Shown here in pieces: positions 1 to 5,611 of a stretch of 12,024 bases of DNA. The DNA is taken from the NCBI RefSeq assembly GCF_009982895.1, contig NZ_WXZL01000052.1, positions 1 to 12,024 of the forward strand, written 5' to 3'. The notes under the pieces were generated by a model. The model was not told where the DNA came from, made no database searches, and saw only the letters and a list, made by a program, of their open reading frames with translations. Position 1 is the first letter of the stretch. Every line of letters begins with the position of its first letter. The DNA is from Deinococcus alpinitundrae. GTDB taxonomy: Bacteria; Deinococcota; Deinococci; Deinococcales; Deinococcaceae. The position numbers and the translations under genes were made by a program.

Positions 1-35
1 TCATCGACATCACTCGGGTACGCACGGCGATCCAT
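1..35 (-). CDS. IS5-family transposase, N-terminal codons only
   Basis: The minus strand from position 35 reads ATG and then M-D-R-R-A-Y-P-S-D-V-D before the window ends. The string RRAYPSDV is characteristic of the N-terminus of IS5-family DDE transposases annotated in Deinococcus and other high-GC bacteria (typically RRAYPSDVSDEEW). A GGAG sits five bases upstream of the ATG as a ribosome binding site. Only 11 complete codons are visible, so the DDE catalytic domain and the intactness of the gene cannot be judged. The identification rests on this N-terminal signature and on the IS-like leader upstream. Confidence 0.7.
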   Translation of the reverse strand, partial: MDRRAYPSDVD

Positions 36-97
36 CGCTCCAGTTTGCCAGCGGCAAAATCATCCCGCCAAACTTCGATCCCGTCTCAACTAGCCTC
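1..97 (-). mobile_element. End of an IS5-family insertion sequence (partial)
   Basis: The element runs off the left edge and is read on the minus strand. Reading inward from about position 97 the end is GAGGCTAGTTGAGACGGGAT, followed 62 nt later by a transposase start codon, a normal leader length for IS5-family elements. The base triplet just outside is TTA (98-100), which fits the TNA target duplication known for the IS1031 subgroup. A CTAG (90-93) inside could instead be a YTAR-type duplication, so the exact boundary is uncertain by several bases. The other end is outside the window, so the duplication cannot be verified. Confidence 0.6.
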
Positions 98-691
98 TAA
101 GCCCATCGGCATGGCGGCCAGGCGCTGAAACTGGTGGGGCAAGGCCGCCGCCGCCGGGGTCAGAAAGGCGGTGCTGGCCATCAGCCCAGCCGCCCAGCGC
201 GGCAGAATGCCCGCCCGGAAGGTGGCGATTCCCAGCAGCAGGCCGCCGAGCATATACAAGCCGCCGCTCAGCATGAACAGCGTGGGAAAGCTGCCCAGGT
301 CAACCGGGCTGGCCCTTCCAGCCCCGATCCCCAGCAGGCTGTCCACAAACTGCGGCGCGGCGGCGGCCAGGGGCGGCAGGATCACGGTTTCGGCAAACAC
401 GTCGGCGTAGGTAATCGCCCAGGCGAGACCGAAGATCAGATAGCCGATCAGCCCCAGCCAGCCCACGCGGGTCACTTGCCGGGCGTAAATCCCTGTGACG
501 CCAATTAGCATCAGCAGACACATCACGGTCTTCAGGGGCGTGATGATGGCCCAGGTGGTGCCGCCCACAGACGACACGACATCGGGCGGATGAATGGGCT
601 GGATGCCAGCAAAGATGACTCCGGCCACCACGGCGGAAAGTCCGGCCCAGCGGATGAGACCTGAGGGTGTAATTGAGGGCATCATTTGCAT
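86..691 (-). CDS. Multi-pass membrane protein of the LuxR cassette, C-terminus truncated by IS
   Basis: A 201-aa hydrophobic protein with about five predicted membrane helices, roughly residues 13-33, 50-70, 75-97, 135-155 and 163-185. The start at 691 (MQMMPS) is chosen because AAAGGA lies six bases upstream; an in-frame ATG 11 codons earlier has no such site. The sequence resembles a conserved unnamed family with the landmarks IQPIHPPDV, TGIYARQV and ATFRAGILPRWAAGL. From memory, members end in a further helix beginning about RLAAxPxGLALAWLGYAL. Here the protein reaches RLAAMPMGL and then stops with EAS, encoded across the IS boundary, so the final helix is probably lost. It is last in the operon behind the 94-aa gene. 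Function unknown; probably the membrane partner or output of the LuxR cassette. Confidence 0.75.
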   Translation of the reverse strand: MQMMPSITPSGLIRWAGLSAVVAGVIFAGIQPIHPPDVVSSVGGTTWAIITPLKTVMCLLMLIGVTGIYARQVTRVGWLGLIGYLIFGLAWAITYADVFAETVILPPLAAAAPQFVDSLLGIGAGRASPVDLGSFPTLFMLSGGLYMLGGLLLGIATFRAGILPRWAAGLMASTAFLTPAAAALPHQFQRLAAMPMGLEAS

Positions 692-789
692 GTCGGTTCC
701 TTTGAACTTGGGCGTGTGGGTCACGGTGTGGCGTGCTGTTGCCTGGCGAGCGGGCGCGGGGCTGGGCTGTGAGGGGGAAGCGACGGTGG

Positions 790-1074
790 TCAGTGACGGC
801 TCTGGGCCGGGTCAAGCTCCATCGGCTCCGCCACCTCGGAAACAACTTGAACGACTGCCAGCAACGTCAATCCTGAATCATGTATCTTTCTGAGCACCCC
901 ATGCAGCGCGGCCTGATCCAGTAACAGGCCCGTCAGGGTCGAGCCGCTTCGCTCGTGGCTCAGGCTCAGACCCTCGAACCGCGCAGCCCATCTGGCGTCC
1001 AAGTGTTCCTTGACGCGGATCTGGTATGACCCCGGCCCATCTCGAGCTTCCGCCAATTCTTGCGGCGCACTCAT
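790..1074 (-). CDS. Conserved small protein (94 aa) next to LuxR regulator
   Basis: A soluble protein of 94 residues. The central part (residues about 15-77) carries the recognisable pattern YQIRVKEHLDARWAARFEGL followed by LTGLLLDQAALHGVLRKI and LTLLAVVQV. I recognise this as a widespread unnamed bacterial family of about 75-95 residues. From memory it is usually found beside MalT-like LuxR regulators and small multi-pass membrane proteins, as here. The start is well supported: GGGAGGT ends six bases before the ATG. No signal peptide or membrane segment is seen. It lies 175 nt after the regulator and 98 nt before the membrane gene on the same strand, consistent with one transcript. The last ~15 residues after AVVQV are acidic or polar and less family-like. 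Biochemical role unknown. Confidence 0.85.
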   Translation of the reverse strand: MSAPQELAEARDGPGSYQIRVKEHLDARWAARFEGLSLSHERSGSTLTGLLLDQAALHGVLRKIHDSGLTLLAVVQVVSEVAEPMELDPAQSRH

Positions 1075-1164
1075 GTACTCACCTCCCGTCCCAACCTGGC
1101 TTTTGAGGAATCTCCACGTCGGTGCGTGCGTTTTCGTTCCTCGCCTAGACCGTATGGGTCCATG

Positions 1165-1195
1165 TGGTGAGCCGTCATCACCAGAGGTGGTGATG
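1165..1195. promoter_or_regulatory. Three-armed dyad between regulator and small-protein gene
   Basis: CATCACCA (1176-1183) pairs perfectly with TGGTGATG (1188-1195) across a 4-nt loop. A third arm, TGGTGA (1165-1170), can compete for TCACCA (1178-1183). No T-run follows on either strand, so an ordinary intrinsic terminator is unlikely. An operator for the cassette regulator or an mRNA switch ahead of the 94-aa gene are both possible; this is inference. Confidence 0.35.
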
Positions 1196-1249
1196 GGTTC
1201 CTGGTTTGCGGTAAGCCCAATGAAGTGTGGGGGCGCAGAGGACAGCCCG

Positions 1250-3943
1250 CTAGATCAACTCAAGTTCGTGAGCGCGCCGGAGGGCGGCGCGGCGGGTGTT
1301 GACCCCGAGCTTGCTGTAAATGTTTTTGGTGTGCGTCCGCAGCGTGTTGAGGGAAACGGCGAGGGTGCGGGCCAGTTCCGGACCAGTCAGTTCGGATTGA
1401 AGCAGCCGGAGCACCTCAAGTTCACGCTCACTCAGGGTCTCGAGCGAACTTGGATTGACAGCAGCCGCGTTCCCCGCATTTTCAAAGGCTTTCAAGAGCT
1501 GCCAGACGGCGTTCACGGTGCTCCCTTGTTTTGCAAACTTTTTCAGCATGACTGCCATGGGGGCACCCTCATCCACGAAGATCCGAATATTCCTCTCCGG
1601 CATAGCAAGCTTAAGGGCCGCTTCGAGCCGTGTCAGCGCTTCACGACCATCACCACGCTGCCGGTAGGCCAGAGCTTGGAGCACCAGAATTTCGCTGACA
1701 CTTCTCGTCCGGCCACCGTCTTTCGCTGCATAGAGAAACCGTTCCAGCAAGTTGATCGCCTGAAGAAGAGCGGGATTGGTCTGCTTGTGGTGCTCTTGAG
1801 AGAGCAGCAATCTGGCCAGGGTGATGTGCTCAAATTCCCGAAGGTAAGTCAGGAGGTCAATCGTAGACAGGTGTTGCGCTGTGGCCCAGGCGAGGGCGTC
1901 CTCCACCTTTCCCTGCTTGATCCAGATCCGCGCTCTCAAGGCCGCAATGGGGCGCACCTCCGGGAAGAAGTCGCTGACATACAGGCGCTGGGCCTCATTC
2001 AGCAGATCCAGTGCACCGTCCAGATCGCCCTGGATCTCCTTGATCCGGGCTGCCGTACGGCACCAGCGGAAGCGGTTCTGGGGCAGGCCAAGGAATTCGC
2101 CGAGTTCCCGGCTCCTGCTCAGGTGCTGCGTGGCGGCCTTCAGGTCGCCCCGCTCGCAGGCGAGGGCGCTCAGACCCACATGCATGTCTGCCGCTCCGCG
2201 TAGCGCGAGGCCGCCCCCCTCCATCGCCACGTGCAGGCCCCGCTCATAGGTGGCCAGGGCCAGGTGCAGATGACCCTGTTCCAGTTCGAGATCGGCCACA
2301 GCAACGGCGCAGCCAACCGCGTCTGAACGGTATCCGGCCCGGTGTAGGCCCGCCATCGCCTCAAGGTAGGACTGGTGGGCCTCTTCAAGGTATCCATCTG
2401 CCCAGAGGGCGAGTCCCATCAAGCCCGAGGCTGCCCCACGTTTGAACTCATCACCCGCTGGCACGAGGTCCAGAACCCGCCGGGCCTGGGTCACAGTCTC
2501 GGTGAAATGGCCCGAAGATAGCGCCATGGCCGCGCGGTACAGCGCAATCAGGCTTCCCAATCCCCGAAATTCGTCCTGATCCACGACCACCATCGGGGGC
2601 GCAGCGTCCATCTGTGTTCCGTCCAGCCACCGCTGCGCATCCAGCAGGCGCTCCTCGACGCCCTCCCGCTGGCCACCCATCAGGAGTCCTCCGGCGTAGT
2701 ACACGCTCAGCACCGGTCTGCGGCGCACCACCAAATCGGGAAGCACCCTCAGCCAGTCCAGGGCTGTGGCCTCCTGCCGGCTGCGGCGCAAGGCGGGAAC
2801 GGCCCGCTCAATCAGGTCTGCCGCCCGCTCGACATCCTTTGCGGCCAGCGCGTGGCGGATAGCGTCTGCCGCTGAAGCCTCAGACTCAAACCACACGCTT
2901 GCCTGGCGGTGCAGCGCCGGGACACCACCAGGTTGATCCGCCTGGAGATGCATCTGGAGGAAGTCAGCGAACAGGTGGTGGTAGCGGTACCAGTGCCGCC
3001 TGTCATCCAGCGGCACCACGAAGAAGTTGCCCCGCTCCAGGGCCTCCAGGCGCGCGCTGCCGCCGGTCTGCCCGGTCACGGCATTGCACAGTGATCCACA
3101 CAGCCTTTCCAGAATGGACGTGTGAAGCAAGAAGGTGCGGACATCCTCGGGTTGCCGCCGCAGCACCTCCTCCATCAGGTAGTCCACGATGAAGCGGTGA
3201 TCTCCGGCGAACGCCTCAATGAATGCTGGAAGGTTCTCCCGTCCCTGCATGGACAGGGCCGCCAACTGAAGGCCCGCAATCCAGCCTTCGGTCCGGTGGT
3301 CTAGCACCGCGACGTTCGCCTCCGACAGCCCCAGAGCCATCATACGGTTGAGAAACTCCGTGACTTCTGGCAGGGCGAAGCGCAGATCGGCGGCGCGTAG
3401 CTCCGTGAGCTGGCCCTGGACACGCAGGCGGGCCAGGGGAAGGTCCGGGTCCTCGCGGGTGGCGACGGCCAGATGAAGCTGCGGCGGGAGATGATCCAGC
3501 AGAAAGGACAGGGCCGCGTGGAGCTGCGGGGCATCCAGAACATGGTAATCATCCAGTACGAGGATGACCGCATGCGGGAGCGCACCGAGGTCATGGAGAA
3601 GTTCGGGAAGAATAGCGTCCACGGGTGGAGGATGAACCGACTGGAGTGCGGCTAAAATCCGGCTTCCGATGCCCGGAGCCACGGTTTGGAGGGCGGCGAT
3701 CAGATGAACCAGAAACCGCACTGGAGCATTGTCGCCGTCATCCAGGGAGAGCCAGGCCGCTGGTCGCCCGCTGCCCGCTATCCATTCACAGAGCAGCGTC
3801 GTCTTCCCGAAGCCTGCCGGAGCCGAGATCAGGGTCATCTTGCCCTGAAGGCCCTCGTTCAGCCGCTGGATGAGGCTGAGGCGGCGAACACGTCCCTGCC
3901 GGGACAGGGGCATATGGAGTTTTGTGGCCAGGATTGGCGTCAT
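1250..3943 (-). CDS. MalT-like LuxR-family ATP-dependent transcriptional regulator
   Basis: An 897-aa one-component activator of the MalT/LAL type; members are usually about 850-930 aa. Domains in order: an N-terminal STAND-type ATPase with Walker A APAGFGKT at 41-48 and Walker B-like VILVLDDYH at about 126-134, and the conserved WIAGLQLAALSMQGR at 221-235. Then follow the helical landmark WYRYHHLFADFL near residue 320 and a long alpha-solenoid (TPR-like) sensor region to about residue 810. A C-terminal LuxR/GerE helix-turn-helix spans 837-897, with LSERELEVLRLL and NTLRTHTKNIYSKLGV. In MalT, inducer and ATP binding drive oligomerisation and DNA binding; the inducer here is unknown. GGGAGGGG ends seven bases before the ATG. 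The gene is complete, first in its operon, and is followed on the same strand by the 94-aa and membrane-protein genes. Confidence 0.93.
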   Translation of the reverse strand: MTPILATKLHMPLSRQGRVRRLSLIQRLNEGLQGKMTLISAPAGFGKTTLLCEWIAGSGRPAAWLSLDDGDNAPVRFLVHLIAALQTVAPGIGSRILAALQSVHPPPVDAILPELLHDLGALPHAVILVLDDYHVLDAPQLHAALSFLLDHLPPQLHLAVATREDPDLPLARLRVQGQLTELRAADLRFALPEVTEFLNRMMALGLSEANVAVLDHRTEGWIAGLQLAALSMQGRENLPAFIEAFAGDHRFIVDYLMEEVLRRQPEDVRTFLLHTSILERLCGSLCNAVTGQTGGSARLEALERGNFFVVPLDDRRHWYRYHHLFADFLQMHLQADQPGGVPALHRQASVWFESEASAADAIRHALAAKDVERAADLIERAVPALRRSRQEATALDWLRVLPDLVVRRRPVLSVYYAGGLLMGGQREGVEERLLDAQRWLDGTQMDAAPPMVVVDQDEFRGLGSLIALYRAAMALSSGHFTETVTQARRVLDLVPAGDEFKRGAASGLMGLALWADGYLEEAHQSYLEAMAGLHRAGYRSDAVGCAVAVADLELEQGHLHLALATYERGLHVAMEGGGLALRGAADMHVGLSALACERGDLKAATQHLSRSRELGEFLGLPQNRFRWCRTAARIKEIQGDLDGALDLLNEAQRLYVSDFFPEVRPIAALRARIWIKQGKVEDALAWATAQHLSTIDLLTYLREFEHITLARLLLSQEHHKQTNPALLQAINLLERFLYAAKDGGRTRSVSEILVLQALAYRQRGDGREALTRLEAALKLAMPERNIRIFVDEGAPMAVMLKKFAKQGSTVNAVWQLLKAFENAGNAAAVNPSSLETLSERELEVLRLLQSELTGPELARTLAVSLNTLRTHTKNIYSKLGVNTRRAALRRAHELELI

Positions 3944-4149
3944 CAGAACTCCCCTCCCTGCTGAGAACCGGATGGGGGCAGGGGCCTGTGCTCCAGCGCT
4001 TCCCGTCTCCCTGCGTCTGCATGCGCTTGTTCATCGTAACTGTTATGAGAGGGACGGGGGGCTGCGCCGACAAACCAGTCGGTCTCTTGCCCTCAAGTCA
4101 ATGACCAGATTTCGCACAAGAGCCACAAGGCGAAATGTTCTCCTCCAAA

Positions 4150-4176
4150 AGGGGCCTGCTGGCGCAGCAGGCCCCT
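4150..4176 (-). terminator. Intrinsic terminator, minus strand
   Basis: A perfect 10-bp GC-rich stem (GGGGCCTGCT 4151-4160 with AGCAGGCCCC 4166-4175, loop GGCGC), extended by an A-T pair. On the minus strand the stem is followed directly by TTTT. It would stop leftward transcription about 200 nt upstream of the regulator gene, insulating it. No intact minus-strand gene lies to its right, so the gene it once served may be gone. Confidence 0.7.
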
Positions 4177-4198
4177 GCTAAAACCCATACATTGCAGC

Positions 4199-4387
4199 AT
4201 GTCAGACCACAGGGCGAAATCTGAAGTCGTGGCTCAGCTCGTCCGCCTCGCCCGCAGGGAACGGCTGAGCTATGACGAATTCGCCTACGTCTGCCAGCAG
4301 GCCCGTAAAAAGCTCAAGCTGGAGAAACCTAGGCGCGAACGCCGACTGCCGCAATTCCTGACCGCTGAAGAGCTGAAAGCCAAATAA
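4199..4387 (+). pseudogene. Tyrosine recombinase/integrase, N-terminal stub
   Basis: 62 codons with the layout of the N-terminal (SAM-like, core-binding) part of a tyrosine recombinase: LVRLARRERLSYDEFAYVCQ, a basic KKLKLEKPRRERRLPQ stretch, then FLTAEELK. From memory this family begins similarly, followed by a catalytic domain with the R..HxxR..Y residues. Here the frame hits TAA straight after ELKAK, and the DNA that follows matches the 3' end of a winged-helix gene instead. The catalytic domain of roughly 200 residues is therefore missing. There is no clear ribosome binding site before the ATG, and the frame is open upstream, so the original start could lie further left. It cannot catalyse recombination, but it marks this spot as part of a former mobile element. 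Confidence 0.7.
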
Positions 4388-4388
4388 G

Positions 4389-4445
4389 GTGCAGCTGTAT
4401 ACCGTTACCCCAGCTAGGGAAGGGTATAGGAAGACTCTGCGTTGA
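4389..4445 (+). pseudogene. C-terminal remnant of winged-helix gene, type 1 (copy 1)
   Basis: Nineteen codons read VQLYTVTPAREGYRKTLR and stop. They match the wing and C-terminus of the neighbouring genes: NVQLYTLTPDGERL in 4466-4771, and KFVITPTGERFRKT in 4947-5181. The 5' part of the gene has been replaced by the integrase stub, the junction falling at about 4380-4389. Together with the next gene it forms the first copy of a two-gene module that is repeated at 4947-5490. Confidence 0.6.
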
Positions 4446-4810
4446 AGCGAGGGAGGTGGTGAGGCATGCGGAATAAATTTCAAGAAGCTGGAGAGAGAGG
4501 GCGGCGCGGTATTGTGCCAGGCTCAATCGCGCACTAGATCCTGGCGGTGGCCTCAGCGACGCCTCTTCATTGGTTCAAGCTGGAAGAGCTCGCCAATCGC
4601 CGAGGGATGTCCCTGTGCGACAAGTCCAGCATCACGACGGCCATCAAACTGCTCGCCGACCACGGGTTTCTGGAGCGCCATTAGGGGCAGCAGGATGGGA
4701 ACGTCCAGCTGTATACCCTGACGCCTGATGGGGAAAGGCTGCTCGACGAACTACATGTCCCAGACGAGTGAAACTCTGTGCTGAGCGGGATTTCAGCTTG
4801 GCAGTTGGGG
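4399..4810 (+). repeat. Diverged tandem duplication, left copy
   Basis: This stretch aligns with 5107-5520 from the end of the type 1 gene, through the whole type 2 gene, and into the 3' flank, where both copies share GTGCTGAGCGG about 10 nt after the stop. Long shared runs include TGTGCCAGGCTCAATCG and GACGCCTCTTCATTGGT. The copies are visibly diverged, so the duplication is not recent. Confidence 0.8.
4466..4771 (+). pseudogene. Winged-helix protein, type 2, with two in-frame amber stops (copy 1)
   Basis: The 102-codon frame is colinear with the intact gene 5182-5490. Over 99 comparable residues I count 68 identities and no gap. It starts at ATG 4466 with GGGAGG nine bases upstream. Two TAG codons, at codon 24 (4535-4537) and codon 73 (4682-4684), sit exactly where the intact copy has CAG glutamine codons, so each looks like a single C-to-T change. 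Apart from these, the helix-turn-helix (HWFKLEELANRRG then SITTAIKLLADHGFLER) and the wing (GNVQLYTLTPDGERL) are preserved. It most likely makes no full-length product. Translation by amber suppression would need a suppressor tRNA, of which nothing is seen here. Confidence 0.8.
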
Positions 4811-4861
4811 GATGGGAGCCTGGTCTGCTGGGGGCTGATGATGAGTGCGGGGTGGAGTTGA

Positions 4862-4879
4862 GTTGTTGGACTGAACAAC
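4862..4879. promoter_or_regulatory. Dyad upstream of second winged-helix pair
   Basis: GTTGTTGGACTGAACAAC has perfect 6-bp arms around a 6-bp centre. It lies in the 175-nt gap between the two modules, about 70 nt before the second, where an operator or promoter element would be expected. No convincing -35/-10 pair was found. Operator role is inferred. Confidence 0.3.
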
Positions 4880-4945
4880 CTCAGCAGTTGATCGAGTTGT
4901 GGCGTAAGATCTGCCCATCAACCTTCTCGCGCAACGCTTGCTCAC

Positions 4946-4963
4946 GGTGGACACGTGTCCACC
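4946..4963. promoter_or_regulatory. Perfect 18-bp palindrome
   Basis: GGTGGACACGTGTCCACC is its own reverse complement over all 18 bases, with no spacer. It sits at the very 5' end of the type 1 winged-helix remnant. Its position and symmetry suit a dimeric regulator binding site, possibly for the proteins encoded here; no experimental or family evidence ties it to a specific regulator. Confidence 0.45.
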
Positions 4964-5181
4964 TGTCAGCCGCAGACGCCTCGAAGCACTGACGGCCAGA
5001 CAGGGTCCGTTGGTGTATGACGAATTCGCTTCTCAGGGGCGGTGCGAGCGTTGGTCAAGGCTGGTTTATTGATTCATTCTGGCACGACAGCGCTACAGAA
5101 GTTCGTGATCACGCCAACCGGAGAGCGTTTCAGGAAGACCTTTCCTCCGGACGAGACGTTAGAGAAAGGAGATGGTCAGGC
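4947..5181 (+). pseudogene. Winged-helix protein, type 1, deleted and frameshifted (copy 2)
   Basis: One frame reads SRRRLEALTARQGPLVYDEF before 5035, then reaches TGA at 5070. A second frame, from about 5042, reads VRALVKAGLLIHSG and TALQKFVITPTGERFRKT. Joined, these give a winged-helix fold comparable with the type 2 protein: GPLVYDEFA corresponds to TPLHWYELEGLA, VRALVKAGLL to ITAALKLLANHGFL, and VITPTGERF to LYTLTLQGEGL. Relative to type 2 about ten residues around the turn and the start of the recognition helix are missing at 5030-5042. A deletion that is not a multiple of three explains both that gap and the frame change. No good start codon with a ribosome binding site is seen; GTG 4947 is only a candidate. 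The second frame runs on into the next gene, overlapping it. Confidence 0.6.
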
Positions 5182-5520
5182 GTGCGGGATAGGTTTCAAG
5201 AACCTGGAAAGAGAGGGAGGCGCAGCATTGTGCCAGGCTCAATCGCACACCAGATCTTGGTGGTGGCTTCCGGGACGCCTCTTCATTGGTATGAGCTCGA
5301 AGGACTGGCCAATCACCGAGGGAGGCGTCTGTACGATAGGCCCAGCATCACGGCGGCCCTCAAACTGCTGGCCAACCACGGGTTTCTAACGCGTCGTCAG
5401 GGACAGTTCGACGGAAACGTTCAGCTGTACACCCTTACGCTCCAAGGGGAAGGGTTGCGTGATGAATTGCGTGTTGAAGAAGGCGAGTAAAAGCTTGTGC
5501 TGAGCGGCATTCTGGCTTGA
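5107..5520 (+). repeat. Diverged tandem duplication, right copy
   Basis: Partner of 4399-4810, about 710 nt downstream in the same orientation. It carries the only intact winged-helix gene of the array. Homology fades shortly after GTGCTGAGCGGCATTCTGGC beyond the stop codon, just before the AT-rich dyads at 5536-5563. Confidence 0.8.
5182..5490 (+). CDS. Winged-helix DNA-binding protein, type 2 (intact)
   Basis: A 102-aa protein, probably a small transcriptional regulator. The start is GTG 5182 because it aligns exactly with ATG 4466 of the sister copy (VRDRFQEPGKRGRR beside MRNKFQEAGERGRR) and has AAAGGAG ten bases upstream. The same frame is open from ATG 5017, but that part overlaps the preceding gene in another frame. 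Residues 1-20 are basic and glycine-rich. Residues about 32-47 (TPLHWYELEGLANHRG) and 55-70 (SITAALKLLANHGFLT) would form the helix-turn-helix, and 75-91 (GQFDGNVQLYTLTLQGE) the wing. The layout resembles MarR/PadR-like folds, but I do not recognise a named family. It overlaps or abuts the decayed type 1 gene, so the pair was probably co-translated. DNA binding is inferred from fold pattern only. Confidence 0.7.
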   Translation: MRDRFQEPGKRGRRSIVPGSIAHQILVVASGTPLHWYELEGLANHRGRRLYDRPSITAALKLLANHGFLTRRQGQFDGNVQLYTLTLQGEGLRDELRVEEGE

Positions 5521-5535
5521 TGTCTGCGGGAGACA

Positions 5536-5563
5536 TATATACAAAGTATACAGGTTGTATATA
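5536..5563. promoter_or_regulatory. AT-rich nested TATAC/GTATA operator-like site
   Basis: TATATAC (5536-5542) and GTATATA (5557-5563) are perfect inverted arms flanking a central GTATAC (5546-5551). The result is two overlapping dyads: TATAC-AAA-GTATA and TATAC-AGGTT-GTATA. In GC-rich surroundings this AT-rich, phased arrangement looks like a multi-site operator or a promoter region. It lies 46 nt after the intact winged-helix gene. Its regulator is unknown. Confidence 0.45.
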
Positions 5564-5577
5564 GTCGCGCGGCATGC

Positions 5578-5600
5578 AAAAGCCCGTGCTGAGGCGGGCT
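5578..5600 (-). terminator. Intrinsic terminator, minus strand
   Basis: The stem AGCCCG (5581-5586) / CGGGCT (5595-5600) has an 8-nt loop and is followed on the minus strand by TTTT. It lies 12 nt beyond the stop codon of the minus-strand coding remnant 5612-5827, which it probably served. Confidence 0.6.
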
Positions 5601-5611
5601 GAGTTGATGTT

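Noticed and set aside
1010..2203. Long plus-strand open frame of 397 codons opposite the LuxR gene
   Set aside because: It is antisense to a clearly identified regulator, has no recognisable domain, and long open antisense frames are common in GC-rich genes.
4073..4101. TTGACT on the minus strand as a -35 box for the LuxR operon
   Set aside because: No acceptable -10 hexamer is found at the proper distance, so no promoter is claimed.
4202..4483. Minus-strand open frame of 93 codons over the integrase stub
   Set aside because: It is the antisense shadow of the recognisable integrase sequence and shows no protein landmarks.
5017..5181. Longer start (ATG 5017) for the intact winged-helix protein
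   Set aside because: The extra 55 residues overlap the type 1 gene in another frame, have no counterpart in the sister copy, and the ATG lies inside the YDEFA codons of that gene.
4399..5520. CRISPR or short-repeat array
   Set aside because: The repeats are two long diverged gene copies, not regularly spaced short units, and no cas-like gene is present.
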